A stretch of DNA of 64,000 nucleotides. Origin: Bacillus sonorensis NBRC 101234 = KCTC 13918 (GTDB lineage: Bacteria; Bacillota; Bacilli; Bacillales; Bacillaceae). Positions 44,854 to 55,540 of the stretch are shown one piece after another. The notes under the pieces were generated by a model. The model was given only the letters and a program-made list of their open reading frames with translations, ran no database searches and was not told where the DNA came from. The stretch's first letter is position 1; the number at the start of each line of letters is the position of its first letter. The translations under genes were made by a program, and so were the position numbers. The DNA is taken from positions 124,001 to 188,000 of the forward strand of contig NZ_BCVZ01000002.1 in assembly GCF_001592005.1 (NCBI RefSeq). The letters are read 5' to 3'.

Positions 44854-46326
44854 TTGTTGCAGCACGAAACACCCTTATATACCGGTTTAAAGAAGCACGC
44901 TGGCAAGAATCCGATTCAATTCCATATTCCCGGCCACAAAAAAGGCTCTGGAATGGATCCTGAATTCAGACAATTTATCGGTGAAAATGCTTTAAGTATA
45001 GATTTAATCAATATTGAGCCGCTTGATGATCTACATGCTCCAAAAGGAATCATCAAGGAAGCGCAGGATTTGGCCGCCGAAGCATTTGGAGCCGATTACA
45101 CGTTCTTTTCCGTTCAAGGAACAAGCGGAGCCATCATGGCGATGGTGATGGCTGTCTGCGGACCTGGAGACAAAATCATTGTTCCGAGAAACGTCCATAA
45201 ATCCGTCATGTCGGCGATTGTATTTTCGGGAGCTGTGCCGATCTTCATTCATCCTGAAATCGACGATGAGCTGGGAATTTCTCACGGCATTACACCTGAG
45301 TCGGCACGAAAAGCGCTGCAAGAGCATCCTGACGCAAAAGGGCTTCTCGTAATCAATCCGACTTATTTTGGAATAGCAGCTGACCTCAGAAGCATCGTGG
45401 AATTGTCGCATTCATTCAACGTTCCTGTCCTTGTGGATGAAGCTCACGGCGTCCATATCCACTTCCATGAAGATCTTCCCCTGTCAGCCATGCAGGCGGG
45501 AGCAGATATGGCGGCAACGAGCGTTCATAAACTCGGAGGGTCATTAACACAAAGCTCAGTGCTCAATATGAAAGAAGGACTTGTGTCAAAAGAGAGGGTG
45601 CAATCGATTTTAAGCATGTTGACGACGACGTCGACATCCTACTTATTGCTTGCGTCCCTCGATGTCGCCAGAAAGCGTCTGGCGACGGAAGGGCATGAAC
45701 TCATTGATCAAACGATCAAGCTTGCCAATGAGACGCGGAACCGCATCAATGAGATCAAAGGGCTTTTTTGTCCCGGCAGAGATATTCTCGGTTCAAAAGC
45801 AGCCTATGACTACGACCCGACGAAGCTCATTATTTCAGTAAAAAACCTGGGCTTGTCGGGGCATGACGTAGAAAAATGGCTTCGCGAAGCGTATCAGATC
45901 GAAGTGGAGCTTTCCGACCTGTACAATATCCTCTGCATCTTTACGCCTGGAGACCGCAGGAAAGATGCGGAAATGCTCATCAAAGCGCTTGAAGAAATCG
46001 CCCGTCAGGCCGTTTCATCGCAGGAAAGCAAAAGCAAGCCCGAAGTCCTTCTTCCCGATATCCCGGCTCTTGCCATGACACCTCGTGATGCGTTTTATGC
46101 AAATACGGAAATCGTTCCTTTTAAAAAAGCAGCAGGACGAATTATCGCCGAATTTGTCATGGTCTATCCTCCTGGAATACCGATTTTCATTCCGGGCGAG
46201 ATCATCTCGGAAGAAAACATCAAATACATTGAAAAAAACCTTGAAGCAGGTTTGCCTGTTCAAGGGCCTGAAGACGACACACTTCATATGATCCGTGTCA
46301 TCAAAGAACAGCAGGCAATCCTTTAA
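44854..46326 (+). CDS. speA: Arginine decarboxylase (aspartate aminotransferase fold)
   Basis: SpeA decarboxylates arginine to agmatine, the first step of polyamine synthesis in Bacillus. The 490-residue PLP enzyme has FHIPGHKKGSGMDPEF (about 24-39), VDEAHGVHIHFH (about 196-207) and the PLP-lysine motif ATSVHKLGGSLTQ (about 226-238). The C-terminal Orn/Lys/Arg decarboxylase domain contains PPGIPIFIPGEI. The start is TTG at 44854, 7 bases after GGTGGG, giving the same length as B. subtilis SpeA; the upstream ATG is not supported. It is convergent with the small RNA SR1. Confidence 0.95.
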   Translation: MLQHETPLYTGLKKHAGKNPIQFHIPGHKKGSGMDPEFRQFIGENALSIDLINIEPLDDLHAPKGIIKEAQDLAAEAFGADYTFFSVQGTSGAIMAMVMAVCGPGDKIIVPRNVHKSVMSAIVFSGAVPIFIHPEIDDELGISHGITPESARKALQEHPDAKGLLVINPTYFGIAADLRSIVELSHSFNVPVLVDEAHGVHIHFHEDLPLSAMQAGADMAATSVHKLGGSLTQSSVLNMKEGLVSKERVQSILSMLTTTSTSYLLLASLDVARKRLATEGHELIDQTIKLANETRNRINEIKGLFCPGRDILGSKAAYDYDPTKLIISVKNLGLSGHDVEKWLREAYQIEVELSDLYNILCIFTPGDRRKDAEMLIKALEEIARQAVSSQESKSKPEVLLPDIPALAMTPRDAFYANTEIVPFKKAAGRIIAEFVMVYPPGIPIFIPGEIISEENIKYIEKNLEAGLPVQGPEDDTLHMIRVIKEQQAIL

Positions 46327-46328
46327 AA

Positions 46329-46375
46329 CGAAAGGCATGCGGCAGATTGAATCTAAAGCCGCATGCCTTTTTTTA
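46329..46375. terminator. Bidirectional terminator of speA and SR1
   Basis: AAAGGCATGCGGC and GCCGCATGCCTTT arms with a 14-base loop, followed by T-runs on both strands. It ends speA and, on the other strand, SR1; the SR1P stop codon lies in its flank. Confidence 0.88.
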
Positions 46376-46492
46376 GTTCTCTTCTTCAAGATGGCAGTTG
46401 CACTGTCCGCATGTTCCGTAAAGAATCGTCACCTTTTCATCTTCAAAATGCTGAATGGTTTCGTTACAGTCTTGACAAACGATCGTTCCCAT
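46373..46492 (-). CDS. sr1P: SR1P peptide (GapA partner), 39 residues
   Basis: This ORF is encoded within SR1. The product begins MGTIVCQDCNETIQHFEDEK and continues VTILYGTCGQCNCHLEEEN. Two CxxC-type cysteine pairs suggest a small metal-binding knuckle. In B. subtilis SR1P binds GapA, stabilises gapA mRNA and promotes GapA-RNase J1 interaction. AGGGGAATGAAAG precedes the ATG. The first ten residues agree with my memory of the B. subtilis peptide. Confidence 0.85.
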   Translation of the reverse strand: MGTIVCQDCNETIQHFEDEKVTILYGTCGQCNCHLEEEN

Positions 46493-46544
46493 CTTTCATT
46501 CCCCTTTTCATTTCAAAATGGAAGCGTTTAATTTGGTTACCCTT

Positions 46545-46573
46545 ATAATATGATGTCACATTAATGTTGTCAA
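46545..46573 (-). promoter_or_regulatory. SigA promoter of SR1 with CcpN-like sequence
   Basis: On the minus strand TTGACA, 17-base spacer, TATTAT. The spacer contains AATGTGACATCATAT, which approximates the CcpN operator TRTGHYATAYW; CcpN represses SR1 during glycolysis in B. subtilis. Confidence 0.7.
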
Positions 46574-46575
46574 TG

Positions 46576-46913
46576 ATAAATTGTATAACACATTTAAATC
46601 ATTTTTATGTACATTATATGAGTTTAAGAAGGCTGATGATTCACATATCAGCCTGATACATCATGTTTATTCACACCATGGCTATATACAGACCAATTTT
46701 CCAGTCTATGTCATATGGCCTAGTGACCCATTCAAACCGGCGTCAATATCAAACATTCCAAAAATAAAACAGGAGTTATCAATTATGTAACAAATGGGTA
46801 ACAATGAAAGAATTCTTCTATTATCATGATAAAATAGGAATTGTTTACTAAATGAGCGGATATGAAAAAACAGGAAATTTGACTTGCATTTTTTAGAGAG
46901 GTGAAGCGACGGC
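46576..46913. other. Intergenic region upstream of slp
   Basis: This 338-bp A/T-rich gap contains one hairpin GGCTGAT/ATCAGCC (46631-46653) and the slp ribosome site GAGAGGTGA at about 46899-46907. I see no supported ORF. A promoter for slp should lie here, but no pair of boxes stands out. Confidence 0.45.
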
Positions 46914-47285
46914 ATGTTGTATCGAGCTATTTTCACCGCGGTTTGTATCCTTTTTTTAATGAGCGGATGTTCTTTATCCCAAGTCACAGCTGATCAGAAT
47001 GTTCAAAATGACAAAACACGTCACGCCAAGCTTCTCTTTTTTTCCGATAACGATCATATGGGGCGGGAAGTCGCTTATTATGATGCTCTTTTGGATTTAA
47101 AACAAGAATTTCCCCGGCAGGTTTCCAATATGGAAATCTTACATGATAAAGGAGAATGGAAAAAGGAAGTTCAAACATTTCCGTGCCTGCTGCTTGTCAG
47201 TGGCAAAACAGTACTGGTCAAGATCGAAGGAATAAAAGATAAAGAAAAAATCGTGGAACGTCTTCGAAGAGAATTAAAACGATAA
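46914..47285 (+). CDS. slp: Small peptidoglycan-associated lipoprotein Slp
   Basis: This 123-residue lipoprotein has a signal MLYRAIFTAVCILFLMSGC with lipobox MSGC (C19). The mature domain looks thioredoxin-like (HAKLLFFSDNDHMGREVAYYDAL, then FPCLLLVSGKTVLVKIEGI) but lacks a CxxC pair. Position beside pdhD and size agree with B. subtilis slp, named a small peptidoglycan-associated lipoprotein. The ATG at 46914 follows AGAGAGGTGA. It is convergent with pdhD across a strong terminator. Confidence 0.85.
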   Translation: MLYRAIFTAVCILFLMSGCSLSQVTADQNVQNDKTRHAKLLFFSDNDHMGREVAYYDALLDLKQEFPRQVSNMEILHDKGEWKKEVQTFPCLLLVSGKTVLVKIEGIKDKEKIVERLRRELKR

Positions 47286-47313
47286 AAAATCCCCCGGAAA
47301 AGGGGGATTTTTT
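47284..47313. terminator. Bidirectional terminator between slp and the pdh operon
   Basis: AAAAAATCCCCC-GGAAAA-GGGGGATTTTTT, with T-runs on both strands. Confidence 0.9.
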
Positions 47314-47317
47314 ATTG

Positions 47318-48730
47318 TTATTTTACGATATGAATCGGCATGCCGATCGCCACTTCTGCAGCTTCCATTGTGATTTCTCCCAATGTAGGGTGGGCGTGGA
47401 TCGTCATGGCAATATCTTCGGCAGTCATTCCTGCTTCGATTGCCAGGCTCAGCTCAGAAATCATATCAGAAGCGCTTGCGCCGGCGATTTGTGCACCGAT
47501 GACAAGTCCGTCTTCTTTGCGTGTCACAAGTTTAAGGAAACCGTCAGTTTCATTTAATGACAGTGCACGTCCGTTAGCAGCAAACGGGAATTTCGCAGCA
47601 GTGATTTCGATGCCTTCTTCTTTAGCTTGTGCTTCGGTATAACCGACTGATGCAAGCTCAGGTTCAGAGAAGACAACTGCAGGAATTCCGAGATAGTCGA
47701 TTTCCGCAGCTTCACCGGAAATGGCTTCAGCGGCAATTTTACCTTCGTAAGACGCTTTGTGTGCAAGCGGCGGACCTTCGATGATATCGCCGATTGCGTA
47801 GATGTTTGAAATGTTTGTGCGGCATTGCTTATCTGTTTTGATGATGCCGCGGTCTGTCATTTCGACGCCTACTTGCTCAAGGCCAAGCTCATCGGTATTT
47901 GGACGGCGTCCGACAGTGATCAGTACGTAATCAGCATCAACGGTTTTTTCTTCACCTTTGACTTCAAAAGTGACTGTTACGCCGTCAGCTTTTTCTTCAA
48001 CGCCTTTCGCCATCGCGCTTGTATGGATCTCAACATTGCCTTTTTTCTTAAGGTTGCGTTTGACAAGAGAACTCATTTGTTTTTCGAAGCCAGGAAGAAT
48101 TTCATCTCCGCCTTCTAAAATAACAAGTTCAGTTCCGAAGTTTGCATACGCTGTTCCAAGCTCTGTTCCGATGTATCCGCCGCCGATGACGACAAGCTTC
48201 TTAGGAATTTCTTTAAGAGCCAAAGCGCCTGTTGAATTCAGTACGCGGTCGCTATATTTGAAGTTTGGCAATTCGATAGGGCGAGAACCTGTTGCAATGA
48301 TCGCATTTTTGAATGTATAAGTCTGAGCTGAATTCTCATCCATGACACGGACAGAGTTGCTGTCTACAAAATATGCCTCACCTTTCACGATATCGACTTT
48401 ATTGCCTTTCAGAAGGCCTTCAACACCGCCGGTAAGCTTTTTCACGACAGAGGCTTTCCATTCTTGAACTTTTGTAAAGTCTACTGTTACGTTTTCAGCT
48501 GTGATCCCCATATCTTCAGAATGCTTTGCATTCTCATAACGGTGGCCTGCATTGATCAGCGCTTTTGAAGGGATACATCCAACATTCAGACATACGCCTC
48601 CAAGATTGCCTTTTTCAACGATTGTTACTTTTTGTCCAAGCTGAGCAGCGCGGATGGCAGCTACATAGCCGCCAGGTCCCGCACCAATGACAAGAGTATC
48701 TGTTTCAATAGGGAAATCTCCTACTACCAT
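47318..48730 (-). CDS. pdhD: Dihydrolipoamide dehydrogenase (E3)
   Basis: E3 is shared by the pyruvate and other 2-oxoacid dehydrogenase complexes and reoxidises dihydrolipoamide with NAD+. The 470-residue flavoprotein has [13 protein letters not shown] (about 17-26), the redox disulfide [13 protein letters not shown] (about 44-56), NAD-binding [10 protein letters not shown] (about 186-195) and the active-site HAHPTL near the C-terminus. It follows pdhC by 4 bp and ends the operon. Confidence 0.97.
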   Translation of the reverse strand: MVVGDFPIETDTLVIGAGPGGYVAAIRAAQLGQKVTIVEKGNLGGVCLNVGCIPSKALINAGHRYENAKHSEDMGITAENVTVDFTKVQEWKASVVKKLTGGVEGLLKGNKVDIVKGEAYFVDSNSVRVMDENSAQTYTFKNAIIATGSRPIELPNFKYSDRVLNSTGALALKEIPKKLVVIGGGYIGTELGTAYANFGTELVILEGGDEILPGFEKQMSSLVKRNLKKKGNVEIHTSAMAKGVEEKADGVTVTFEVKGEEKTVDADYVLITVGRRPNTDELGLEQVGVEMTDRGIIKTDKQCRTNISNIYAIGDIIEGPPLAHKASYEGKIAAEAISGEAAEIDYLGIPAVVFSEPELASVGYTEAQAKEEGIEITAAKFPFAANGRALSLNETDGFLKLVTRKEDGLVIGAQIAGASASDMISELSLAIEAGMTAEDIAMTIHAHPTLGEITMEAAEVAIGMPIHIVK

Positions 48731-48734
48731 GACA

Positions 48735-50060
48735 TTACGCCTCCATTAAAATTAATTGTGGATCGTTCAGTAAACGCTTGATGTGGTTTAACGCGTTTTG
48801 TGCAGTTGCTCCGTCGATCATGCGGTGGTCAAAGCTCAAGGAAAGAGCCAGAACAGGCGCAGCAACAATTTCTCCGTCGCGAACAACGGCTTTTTCAGCG
48901 ATGCGGCCGATTCCAAGAATAGCAACCTCAGGATGGTTGATAACCGGTGTGAACCATTGTCCGCCCGCAGAACCGATATTTGTAATCGTACAGGAAGCGC
49001 CTTTCATTTCTGCAGGAGCAAGCTTTCCTTCACGCGCTTTTGAAGCAAGCTCGTTGATTTCATTTGAAATCTCAAAGATAGCTTTGCGATCCGCATGTTT
49101 AACAACCGGCACAAGCAGGCCTTTTTCAGTGTCTGCTGCGATTCCGATGTTGAAGTAGTGCTTCTGGATCACTTCATCAGTGCTGTCATCAATTGATGTG
49201 TTCAGTACTGGATACTTTTTAAGAGCTGATGTTAAAGCTTTTACCACGTAAGGGAGGTAAGTAAGCTTAATTCCTTGGTCAGCCGCAACTTGTTTAAACT
49301 GCTTGCGGTGTGCGACAAGGTTTGTAACATCGACTTCGTCCATTAATGTAACGTGTGGAGCCGTATGTTTTGAGTTTACCATTGCTTTTGCGATTGCTTT
49401 GCGGATTCCGCTCATTTTTTCGCGAGTTTCCGGGAATTCGCCTTCCGGTGCTTGAGCTGCAGCTGCAGGCTGTGCCGCAGGTTCCGCTTTTTGGTCTGCT
49501 GGTGCAGCTTGAGCTTCGGCATTTCCGCCGCTTAAGAAGCTGTCGATATCTTCTTTTAGAACGCGTCCGTTTTTGCCGGAGCCAGCAACCTTCGTAATCT
49601 CAACGCCTTTTTCACGAGCGTATTTGCGGACAGAAGGCATCGCGATTACGCGTTTGTTCGGATCTGCATCCGCTTGGTCCTGCTTGCCTGCGCCTGTTTC
49701 TTGAGCCGGCTCTTCAGGACGTTCTTTTTTGTCCAGGTCCTGACCGCCTTCGGCAGATGACTGAACTTGTTCTTCTGTTTTAGCGTCGCCTGAGTCACCT
49801 TTAAATTGAAGATCCTCGTAACCCGGTGCATCAAATGTGATGATGGTCTGCCCAACGGTTGCGACTGTTCCCTCTTCAACTTTTAATTCTAATACTTTTC
49901 CTTTAACAGGTGAAGGAATTTCTACAACAGCTTTGTCGTTTTGCACCTCTGCCAAAACGTCATCTTCGTTTACCTCGTCGTTTGGCTTGACGAACCATTT
50001 TACGATTTCGCCTTCGTGGATTCCTTCCCCGATATCCGGAAGTTTAAATTCAAATGCCAC
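48735..50060 (-). CDS. pdhC: Dihydrolipoamide acetyltransferase (E2) of pyruvate dehydrogenase
   Basis: E2 transfers the acetyl group from E1 to CoA and forms the core of the complex. The 441-residue protein has one lipoyl domain with K43 (QNDKAVVEI), an acidic Ala-rich linker (about 80-125) and the peripheral subunit-binding domain ([18 protein letters not shown]). A second Ala/Pro/Gln linker (about 180-205) leads to the catalytic domain, with [12 protein letters not shown] near the C-terminus holding the catalytic histidine. The ATG at 50060 follows AGGAGG. A 153-bp gap with hairpins separates it from pdhB. Confidence 0.97.
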   Translation of the reverse strand: MAFEFKLPDIGEGIHEGEIVKWFVKPNDEVNEDDVLAEVQNDKAVVEIPSPVKGKVLELKVEEGTVATVGQTIITFDAPGYEDLQFKGDSGDAKTEEQVQSSAEGGQDLDKKERPEEPAQETGAGKQDQADADPNKRVIAMPSVRKYAREKGVEITKVAGSGKNGRVLKEDIDSFLSGGNAEAQAAPADQKAEPAAQPAAAAQAPEGEFPETREKMSGIRKAIAKAMVNSKHTAPHVTLMDEVDVTNLVAHRKQFKQVAADQGIKLTYLPYVVKALTSALKKYPVLNTSIDDSTDEVIQKHYFNIGIAADTEKGLLVPVVKHADRKAIFEISNEINELASKAREGKLAPAEMKGASCTITNIGSAGGQWFTPVINHPEVAILGIGRIAEKAVVRDGEIVAAPVLALSLSFDHRMIDGATAQNALNHIKRLLNDPQLILMEA

Positions 50061-50099
50061 AGTTCTCGACCTCCTAAGATAATTACGTAGTTGATTAAA

Positions 50100-50197
50100 T
50101 CGTCAGCCGGCTTCCGGCCGACCGTCAGTTACACGGCTATAGTCCCCCGTCTGACTGTGGAAATGCATGAAGGAAAAAGATGAATGGCATCTTTTCC
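50100..50197 (-). promoter_or_regulatory. Pair of hairpins between pdhB and pdhC
   Basis: In the minus direction the first hairpin (50172-50197) pairs GGAAAAGATG with CATCTTTTTCC, one bulge, right after pdhB. The second (50102-50122) pairs GTCGGCCGG with CCGGCTGAC across AAG, one mismatch. They could tune the ratio of E1 to E2/E3 by partial termination or by mRNA protection. Confidence 0.5.
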
Positions 50198-50213
50198 CTT
50201 TTGGATAATCAAA

Positions 50214-51191
50214 TTAAAATTCCAATACTTTTTTAGCAGTTTCAAGCACGTCTTTATGGTTTGGAAGCCAGACGCTTTCAGCTTGAGAGAATGGGAATAC
50301 TGTATCAGGCGCAGTCACGCGAAGCACTGGCGCTTCAAGGCTTAAGATCGCGCGGTCATTGATTTCGGCTACGACGTTTGCAGCAACGCCTGCTTGTTTT
50401 TGCGCCTCTTGAACAACGATTGCACGGCCTGTTTTTTCAACAGAAGCGATGATCGTTTCAATATCAAGCGGGCTGACTGTGCGCAGGTCGACAACCTCTG
50501 CTGAAACGCCTTCTTTTTCAAGCTCCTCAGCAGCTTTTAATGATTCGTGAACCATCGCTCCATAAGTGATGATGGAAAGGTCTGTACCTTCGCGCTTCAC
50601 GTCGGCTTTACCGATTTCGATTGTGTATTCCTCCTCAGGAACCTCCTGGCGGAATGAACGGTAAAGTTTCATGTGCTCAAGGAAAACAACCGGATCGTTA
50701 TCGCGGATCGCAGAAATTAAAAGTCCTTTCGCATCGTATGGAGTTGAAGGGATGACCACTTTTAGACCAGGCTGCTGTGCAACAAGGCCTTCCAGGCTGT
50801 CGGCATGGAGCTCAGGTGTGTGAACACCGCCGCCAAACGGAGAACGGATGGTCACAGGAGAATGCCAGCGTCCGCCTGAACGGTAGCGCATCCGGGCCAT
50901 TTGGCCGGAAACTGAATCCATTACTTCGTACACGAAACCAAAGAATTGAATTTCCATTACCGGACGGAAGCCTTGTAAGCCCATGCCGAGTGCAAGACCG
51001 CCGATACCAGATTCAGCAAGAGGAGTGTCAAATACGCGATCCTCACCAAACTCTTTTTGCAATCCTTCAGTCGCACGGAATACGCCGCCGTTAACACCGA
51101 CGTCTTCTCCGAAAACTAAGACATTTTCGTCATTTTTCAGTTCTGTGCGTAACGCATCAGTGATTGCTTGAATCATTGTCATTTGCGCCAT
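50214..51191 (-). CDS. pdhB: Pyruvate dehydrogenase E1 component subunit beta
   Basis: The E1 beta subunit, with PdhA, decarboxylates pyruvate using thiamine diphosphate and acetylates lipoamide. The 325-residue protein begins [19 protein letters not shown] and has [19 protein letters not shown] (about 27-45) and the transketolase C-domain ([14 protein letters not shown], about 255-268). The ATG lies 3 bp after the pdhA stop, so the subunits are made together. Confidence 0.97.
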   Translation of the reverse strand: MAQMTMIQAITDALRTELKNDENVLVFGEDVGVNGGVFRATEGLQKEFGEDRVFDTPLAESGIGGLALGMGLQGFRPVMEIQFFGFVYEVMDSVSGQMARMRYRSGGRWHSPVTIRSPFGGGVHTPELHADSLEGLVAQQPGLKVVIPSTPYDAKGLLISAIRDNDPVVFLEHMKLYRSFRQEVPEEEYTIEIGKADVKREGTDLSIITYGAMVHESLKAAEELEKEGVSAEVVDLRTVSPLDIETIIASVEKTGRAIVVQEAQKQAGVAANVVAEINDRAILSLEAPVLRVTAPDTVFPFSQAESVWLPNHKDVLETAKKVLEF

Positions 51192-51194
51192 GGC

Positions 51195-52707
<1,513 letters not shown>

Positions 52708-53379
52708 TCAACGGCTCTCCTTGACATGATATCCTGCAGCTTTGTAAAAATCTTTTCTCGCTTTGTTGTAGTCTTTTGTATAAGCATTAAAATGCTCGCT
52801 TTGCTTCATGACTTCCGCATATGATTTGTTTATTTTCCCCAGCTGCGATTCCAGTTCATTTAGTCCAAGCTCTTTATTTTGAAGGAGCTTGTACAATTCC
52901 TGATCAAGGCCGAGTGCATTCTTATAAGCCTTGTAGAGAGCATCATAGGCTTGATAGCGCCTTTCCATGTAGGAAACAGCGCTTTCCGCTTTCTTTTTGA
53001 CATTGCGGTCGTCAATTTTTTCAGCGGACGCTTTATTCGCTTCAAATTCCTTTTTTGCCTTATCGATGCTTTCTTTTTCCGAACGCAAATGCTGTTCGCG
53101 TTCTTTTGCTGATTTAAGCGCTTTTTCAGAAAGTGCAACGACCTGGTCAAAATCATCCATATTCAGCTTTATCATCTTTTCATACAGCTTTGATTCGTTT
53201 TGCTCCAAGCTTTTGAGAGATTTTTGCTCCTTTTGAAACGGTTTTTCCAGTTCGACGACCTTTTCCAGCGAGCCATGCAGCGACTTTACCGGATCCTCCC
53301 ACAGACATCCCGTTAACAGAAAAGCCGCCATACAAAAAACAGCAAGACCGGCCGGTACGCGCTTTTTAAAAGATTCCAC
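52708..53379 (-). CDS. ykyA: Putative cell-wall-binding lipoprotein YkyA
   Basis: This 223-residue lipoprotein has a basic N-terminus, the hydrophobic stretch PAGLAVFCMAAFLLTGC and lipobox LTGC. The mature part is almost entirely charged coiled coil (LEKPFQKEQKSLKSLEQNES, KEREQHLRSEKESIDKAKK). It is a homologue of B. subtilis YkyA (DUF1798/YkyA family). The start is GTG at 53379 with GGGGG about nine bases upstream; the extension to 53412 encodes no conserved residues and contains that site. The exact function is unknown. Confidence 0.86.
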   Translation of the reverse strand: MESFKKRVPAGLAVFCMAAFLLTGCLWEDPVKSLHGSLEKVVELEKPFQKEQKSLKSLEQNESKLYEKMIKLNMDDFDQVVALSEKALKSAKEREQHLRSEKESIDKAKKEFEANKASAEKIDDRNVKKKAESAVSYMERRYQAYDALYKAYKNALGLDQELYKLLQNKELGLNELESQLGKINKSYAEVMKQSEHFNAYTKDYNKARKDFYKAAGYHVKESR

Positions 53380-53566
53380 TCCGTATTTCCCCCAATCTAA
53401 ACACAAATTCAACTATAAAACGTCTGTGCTTGTTTGACAACCGAAGTCCGCTTAATCGGACAAGCTGATACAGAATCGGTATGTATCCGTTTTTCAATTT
53501 AGAACAGCCTTTGCCCGGAAATTTGCGCGAAAGTGGGCATTCGACTATACAACCTTGGCGCTTTTA

Positions 53567-53575
53567 CATAATTTA
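53567..53575 (+). promoter_or_regulatory. Candidate mother-cell (SigK/SigE-like) -10 element for the YjcZ-like gene
   Basis: CATAATTTA fits CATAnnnTA of SigK, with AC sequences about 16 bases upstream (ACAACC). This is inferred from the gene family and position only. Confidence 0.3.
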
Positions 53576-53635
53576 TATTAGACGCTATGCCTACTCGATA
53601 AAGGCTTTGCGTAAATTCATGGAGGAGGTCTTACT

Positions 53636-53764
53636 ATGTACGGTTATTGCTGCCCTAGTTATGGATACGGGTACGGCGGTTATGGTTACGGCCGCACATT
53701 CGCTTTGATCGTTGTTCTATTTATATTGCTGATTATTGTAGGTGCCGCTTATTTAGGCTGCTAG
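53636..53764 (+). CDS. YjcZ-family sporulation mini-protein, 42 residues
   Basis: The product begins [20 protein letters not shown], a Gly-Tyr repeat, followed by the membrane helix [20 protein letters not shown] and a final GC. This is the hallmark of YjcZ-type sporulation proteins, of which Bacillus genomes carry several copies. GGAGGAGGT lies seven bases before the ATG. It lies alone between ykyA and def and is followed by a hairpin. The role is unknown; members are found in spores. Confidence 0.85.
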   Translation: MYGYCCPSYGYGYGGYGYGRTFALIVVLFILLIIVGAAYLGC

Positions 53765-53776
53765 CACCGCCGATAT

Positions 53777-53804
53777 CATGACCAGCCGGAACAGGCTGGT
53801 CATG
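53777..53804 (+). terminator. Hairpin terminator of the YjcZ-like gene
   Basis: CATGACCAGCC and GGCTGGTCATG form an 11-bp stem with a six-base loop. The T tail is short (TTAACC). Confidence 0.6.
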
Positions 53805-53885
53805 TTAACCATGCGTTATGATTCAGACATTGCGCACCATCCTCATCATCCGCTATACTTTACATATTAATCGTTGGGAGTGAAG

Positions 53886-54443
53886 ATGTTGATCACAATG
53901 GAAAACATTGTCCGCGACGGTCATCCCGCTTTAAGAACCGTCGCCGAAGAAGTTCAATTGCCGGCAAGCGAAACAGAAATCAAACAGCTGACTGAAATGA
54001 TCGAATTTGTGAAAAACAGTCAGGATCCTGAAATCGCCCAAAAATACAATCTTCGTCCTGGGGTCGGCCTTGCAGCGCCGCAAATTAATGTCAATAAAAG
54101 AATGATCGCCGTGCATGCCGAAAGCGAGGACGGTACATTATACAGCTATGCGCTGTTCAATCCGAGGATTGTCAGCCATTCAGTCGAGAAAAGCTATTTG
54201 ACGAGCGGCGAGGGGTGCCTTTCCGTCGATGAGGCGATTCCGGGATATGTTCCCCGATACGCGCGGATCAGAGTGAAGGGAACAACAGTTGAAGGCGAGA
54301 ACATCGACATTCGTTTAAAAGGGTTCCCGGCCATCGTGTTTCAGCATGAAATCGATCATTTAAACGGAATTATGTTCTATGACCATATCGATAAAGAGAA
54401 TCCATTCAAAGAGCCTGAACAGGCGATACCGATTGGCAGATAA
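53886..54443 (+). CDS. def: Peptide deformylase
   Basis: This enzyme removes the N-formyl group from nascent proteins using a metal ion. The 185-residue protein carries motif 1 GVGLAAPQI (about 56-64), motif 2 EGCLSVDEA (metal-binding cysteine, about 109-117) and motif 3 QHEIDHLNG (two metal histidines and the catalytic Glu, about 153-161). It corresponds to B. subtilis DefB (YkrB). GGGAGTGA precedes both the ATG at 53886 and the TTG at 53889; the latter would give 184 residues. The TTG at 53874 is too early. Confidence 0.95.
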   Translation: MLITMENIVRDGHPALRTVAEEVQLPASETEIKQLTEMIEFVKNSQDPEIAQKYNLRPGVGLAAPQINVNKRMIAVHAESEDGTLYSYALFNPRIVSHSVEKSYLTSGEGCLSVDEAIPGYVPRYARIRVKGTTVEGENIDIRLKGFPAIVFQHEIDHLNGIMFYDHIDKENPFKEPEQAIPIGR

Positions 54444-54451
54444 TAAAAAGA

Positions 54452-54480
54452 CGGATCATGCGATGATCCGCTTTTTTTCG
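54452..54480 (+). terminator. Terminator of def (also near the end of ykrA)
   Basis: CGGATCAT-GCG-ATGATCCG followed by CTTTTTTT. Confidence 0.85.
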
Positions 54481-54482
54481 AA

Positions 54483-55256
54483 TTACGCCAAGAGGCCGAG
54501 CGCTTCGACCGCATGCGCAATTCCATCCTCATCAACGGGCTTTGTGATAAAGTCTGCTGCTTTTTTCAGCTCTGGCACGGCATTGCCCATGGCGACTCCA
54601 GTCCCTGCAAATTCGATCATTTGCAAATCGTTCAAGCCGTCTCCAAATGCATATGTATCCTCTCTGTCAAACGGGAGCTTTTCAATGACTTTTTTAATTC
54701 CTTCAGCCTTCGAGCCTCCGGCAGGCAGCACGTCAGTCGAACGCTCATGCCAGCGAACGAGGTCGAATTCGCGAAAATGACCGTATTGAGGTTCATCGGG
54801 CTCTTCACAGAACAAAAGCACCTGGAATATGTCTCTGCCTTTATAGTAGGAAGGGTCATGTTTCGGATGTTCCACTTTTAAGCTGCCGATTCCCTCATGA
54901 ACAAAAGGATGGTCGTCCACGGAAGAGCGCATCCCCTCTTCCCCCATAAAAACGAGCGGATGTCCGCATGTTTCCGAATGCTGAAGCAAAGCTTCAAGCG
55001 ATTGCGCAGAAATAGGGTTTTTATAGATGACCTCCCCTTCAAAAACGACATATTGCCCGTTGTAGGATATAAAAGAATCGATCCCAAGCTCTTCAAGCAC
55101 CGGGCTGACCATGAACGGAGCCCTTCCGGTCGCAATGAATACATGGTGTCCGCGCTCCTTTAAATGGCGGATGGCTGTTTTCGTGCTTGCCGGGATTTGT
55201 TTATCGTGGTCATAAATGGTTCCGTCGATATCAAAAAAAATCAGTTTTTTATCCAT
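54483..55256 (-). CDS. ykrA: HAD-superfamily (Cof-type) phosphatase YkrA
   Basis: This 257-residue HAD hydrolase with a C2-type cap has motif I FFDIDGTIYDHD (about 6-17), motif II threonine in IATGRAP, lysine in GGSKAEG and motif IV FGDGLNDLQM (about 210-219). Relatives dephosphorylate sugar phosphates or flavin/PLP phosphates; the substrate is not known. The ATG at 55256 follows AAGGA at nine bases. The reading frame stays open far upstream by chance, but that part has no family similarity or ribosome site. Confidence 0.92.
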   Translation of the reverse strand: MDKKLIFFDIDGTIYDHDKQIPASTKTAIRHLKERGHHVFIATGRAPFMVSPVLEELGIDSFISYNGQYVVFEGEVIYKNPISAQSLEALLQHSETCGHPLVFMGEEGMRSSVDDHPFVHEGIGSLKVEHPKHDPSYYKGRDIFQVLLFCEEPDEPQYGHFREFDLVRWHERSTDVLPAGGSKAEGIKKVIEKLPFDREDTYAFGDGLNDLQMIEFAGTGVAMGNAVPELKKAADFITKPVDEDGIAHAVEALGLLA

Positions 55257-55407
55257 GACTGTAAATCCTTCTCCCTTAGCTGTATAAATTTTATCGTCCT
55301 TCTGTTCCATCATACAAAAACTGAGGCGCCCAGAAAACCTTTTCACCCTAAAATAAAAACGAACCGCCATTCCAATAATATCCATGTAACAATAAACGAA
55401 TTCATCA

Positions 55408-55413
55408 TATAAT
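55408..55413 (+). promoter_or_regulatory. -10 box of the 23-residue peptide gene
   Basis: A perfect TATAAT, 55 bp before the small ORF; the sequence 17 bases upstream (TGTAAC) is a poor -35 box. Confidence 0.5.
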
Positions 55414-55468
55414 AGAACTAAAGGTAGTAGGGCCGGTTTAGGACAAGTCAGCGAAAGGAGGAATCGAA

Positions 55469-55540
55469 ATGCTTCGCCGTCTTCGAAAAAAAATAAAAAA
55501 ACAATTGAACGGCATGATACGCAGAAAATCAATTGCTTAA
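55469..55540 (+). CDS. Candidate 23-residue strongly basic peptide
   Basis: An ATG at 55469 with an excellent AAAGGAGGAATCGAA ribosome site opens a 23-codon ORF that starts MLRRLRKKIKKQLNGMIRRK and ends SIA. Eleven of 23 residues are K or R, and the first half could form an amphipathic helix. A TATAAT box precedes it, and a strong terminator begins at its last stop-codon base, so it looks like a complete mini-gene between ykrA and rpoY. I do not recognise it. Confidence 0.6.
   Translation: MLRRLRKKIKKQLNGMIRRKSIA

Larger units (their letters stand above)
46329..46538 (-). ncRNA. sr1: Dual-function small RNA SR1
   Basis: SR1 is a B. subtilis regulatory RNA encoded between pdhD and speA that base-pairs with ahrC mRNA and also encodes the peptide SR1P. 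Here the same gap carries a promoter TTGACA-17-TATTAT, the SR1P ORF and the shared terminator, giving an RNA of about 205-210 nt, the size reported for SR1. The end points are estimated from promoter and terminator positions. Confidence 0.82.

Noticed and set aside
46581-46790. 69-codon plus-strand ORF upstream of slp
   Set aside because: A/T-rich composition and lack of a ribosome site suggest a random open frame.
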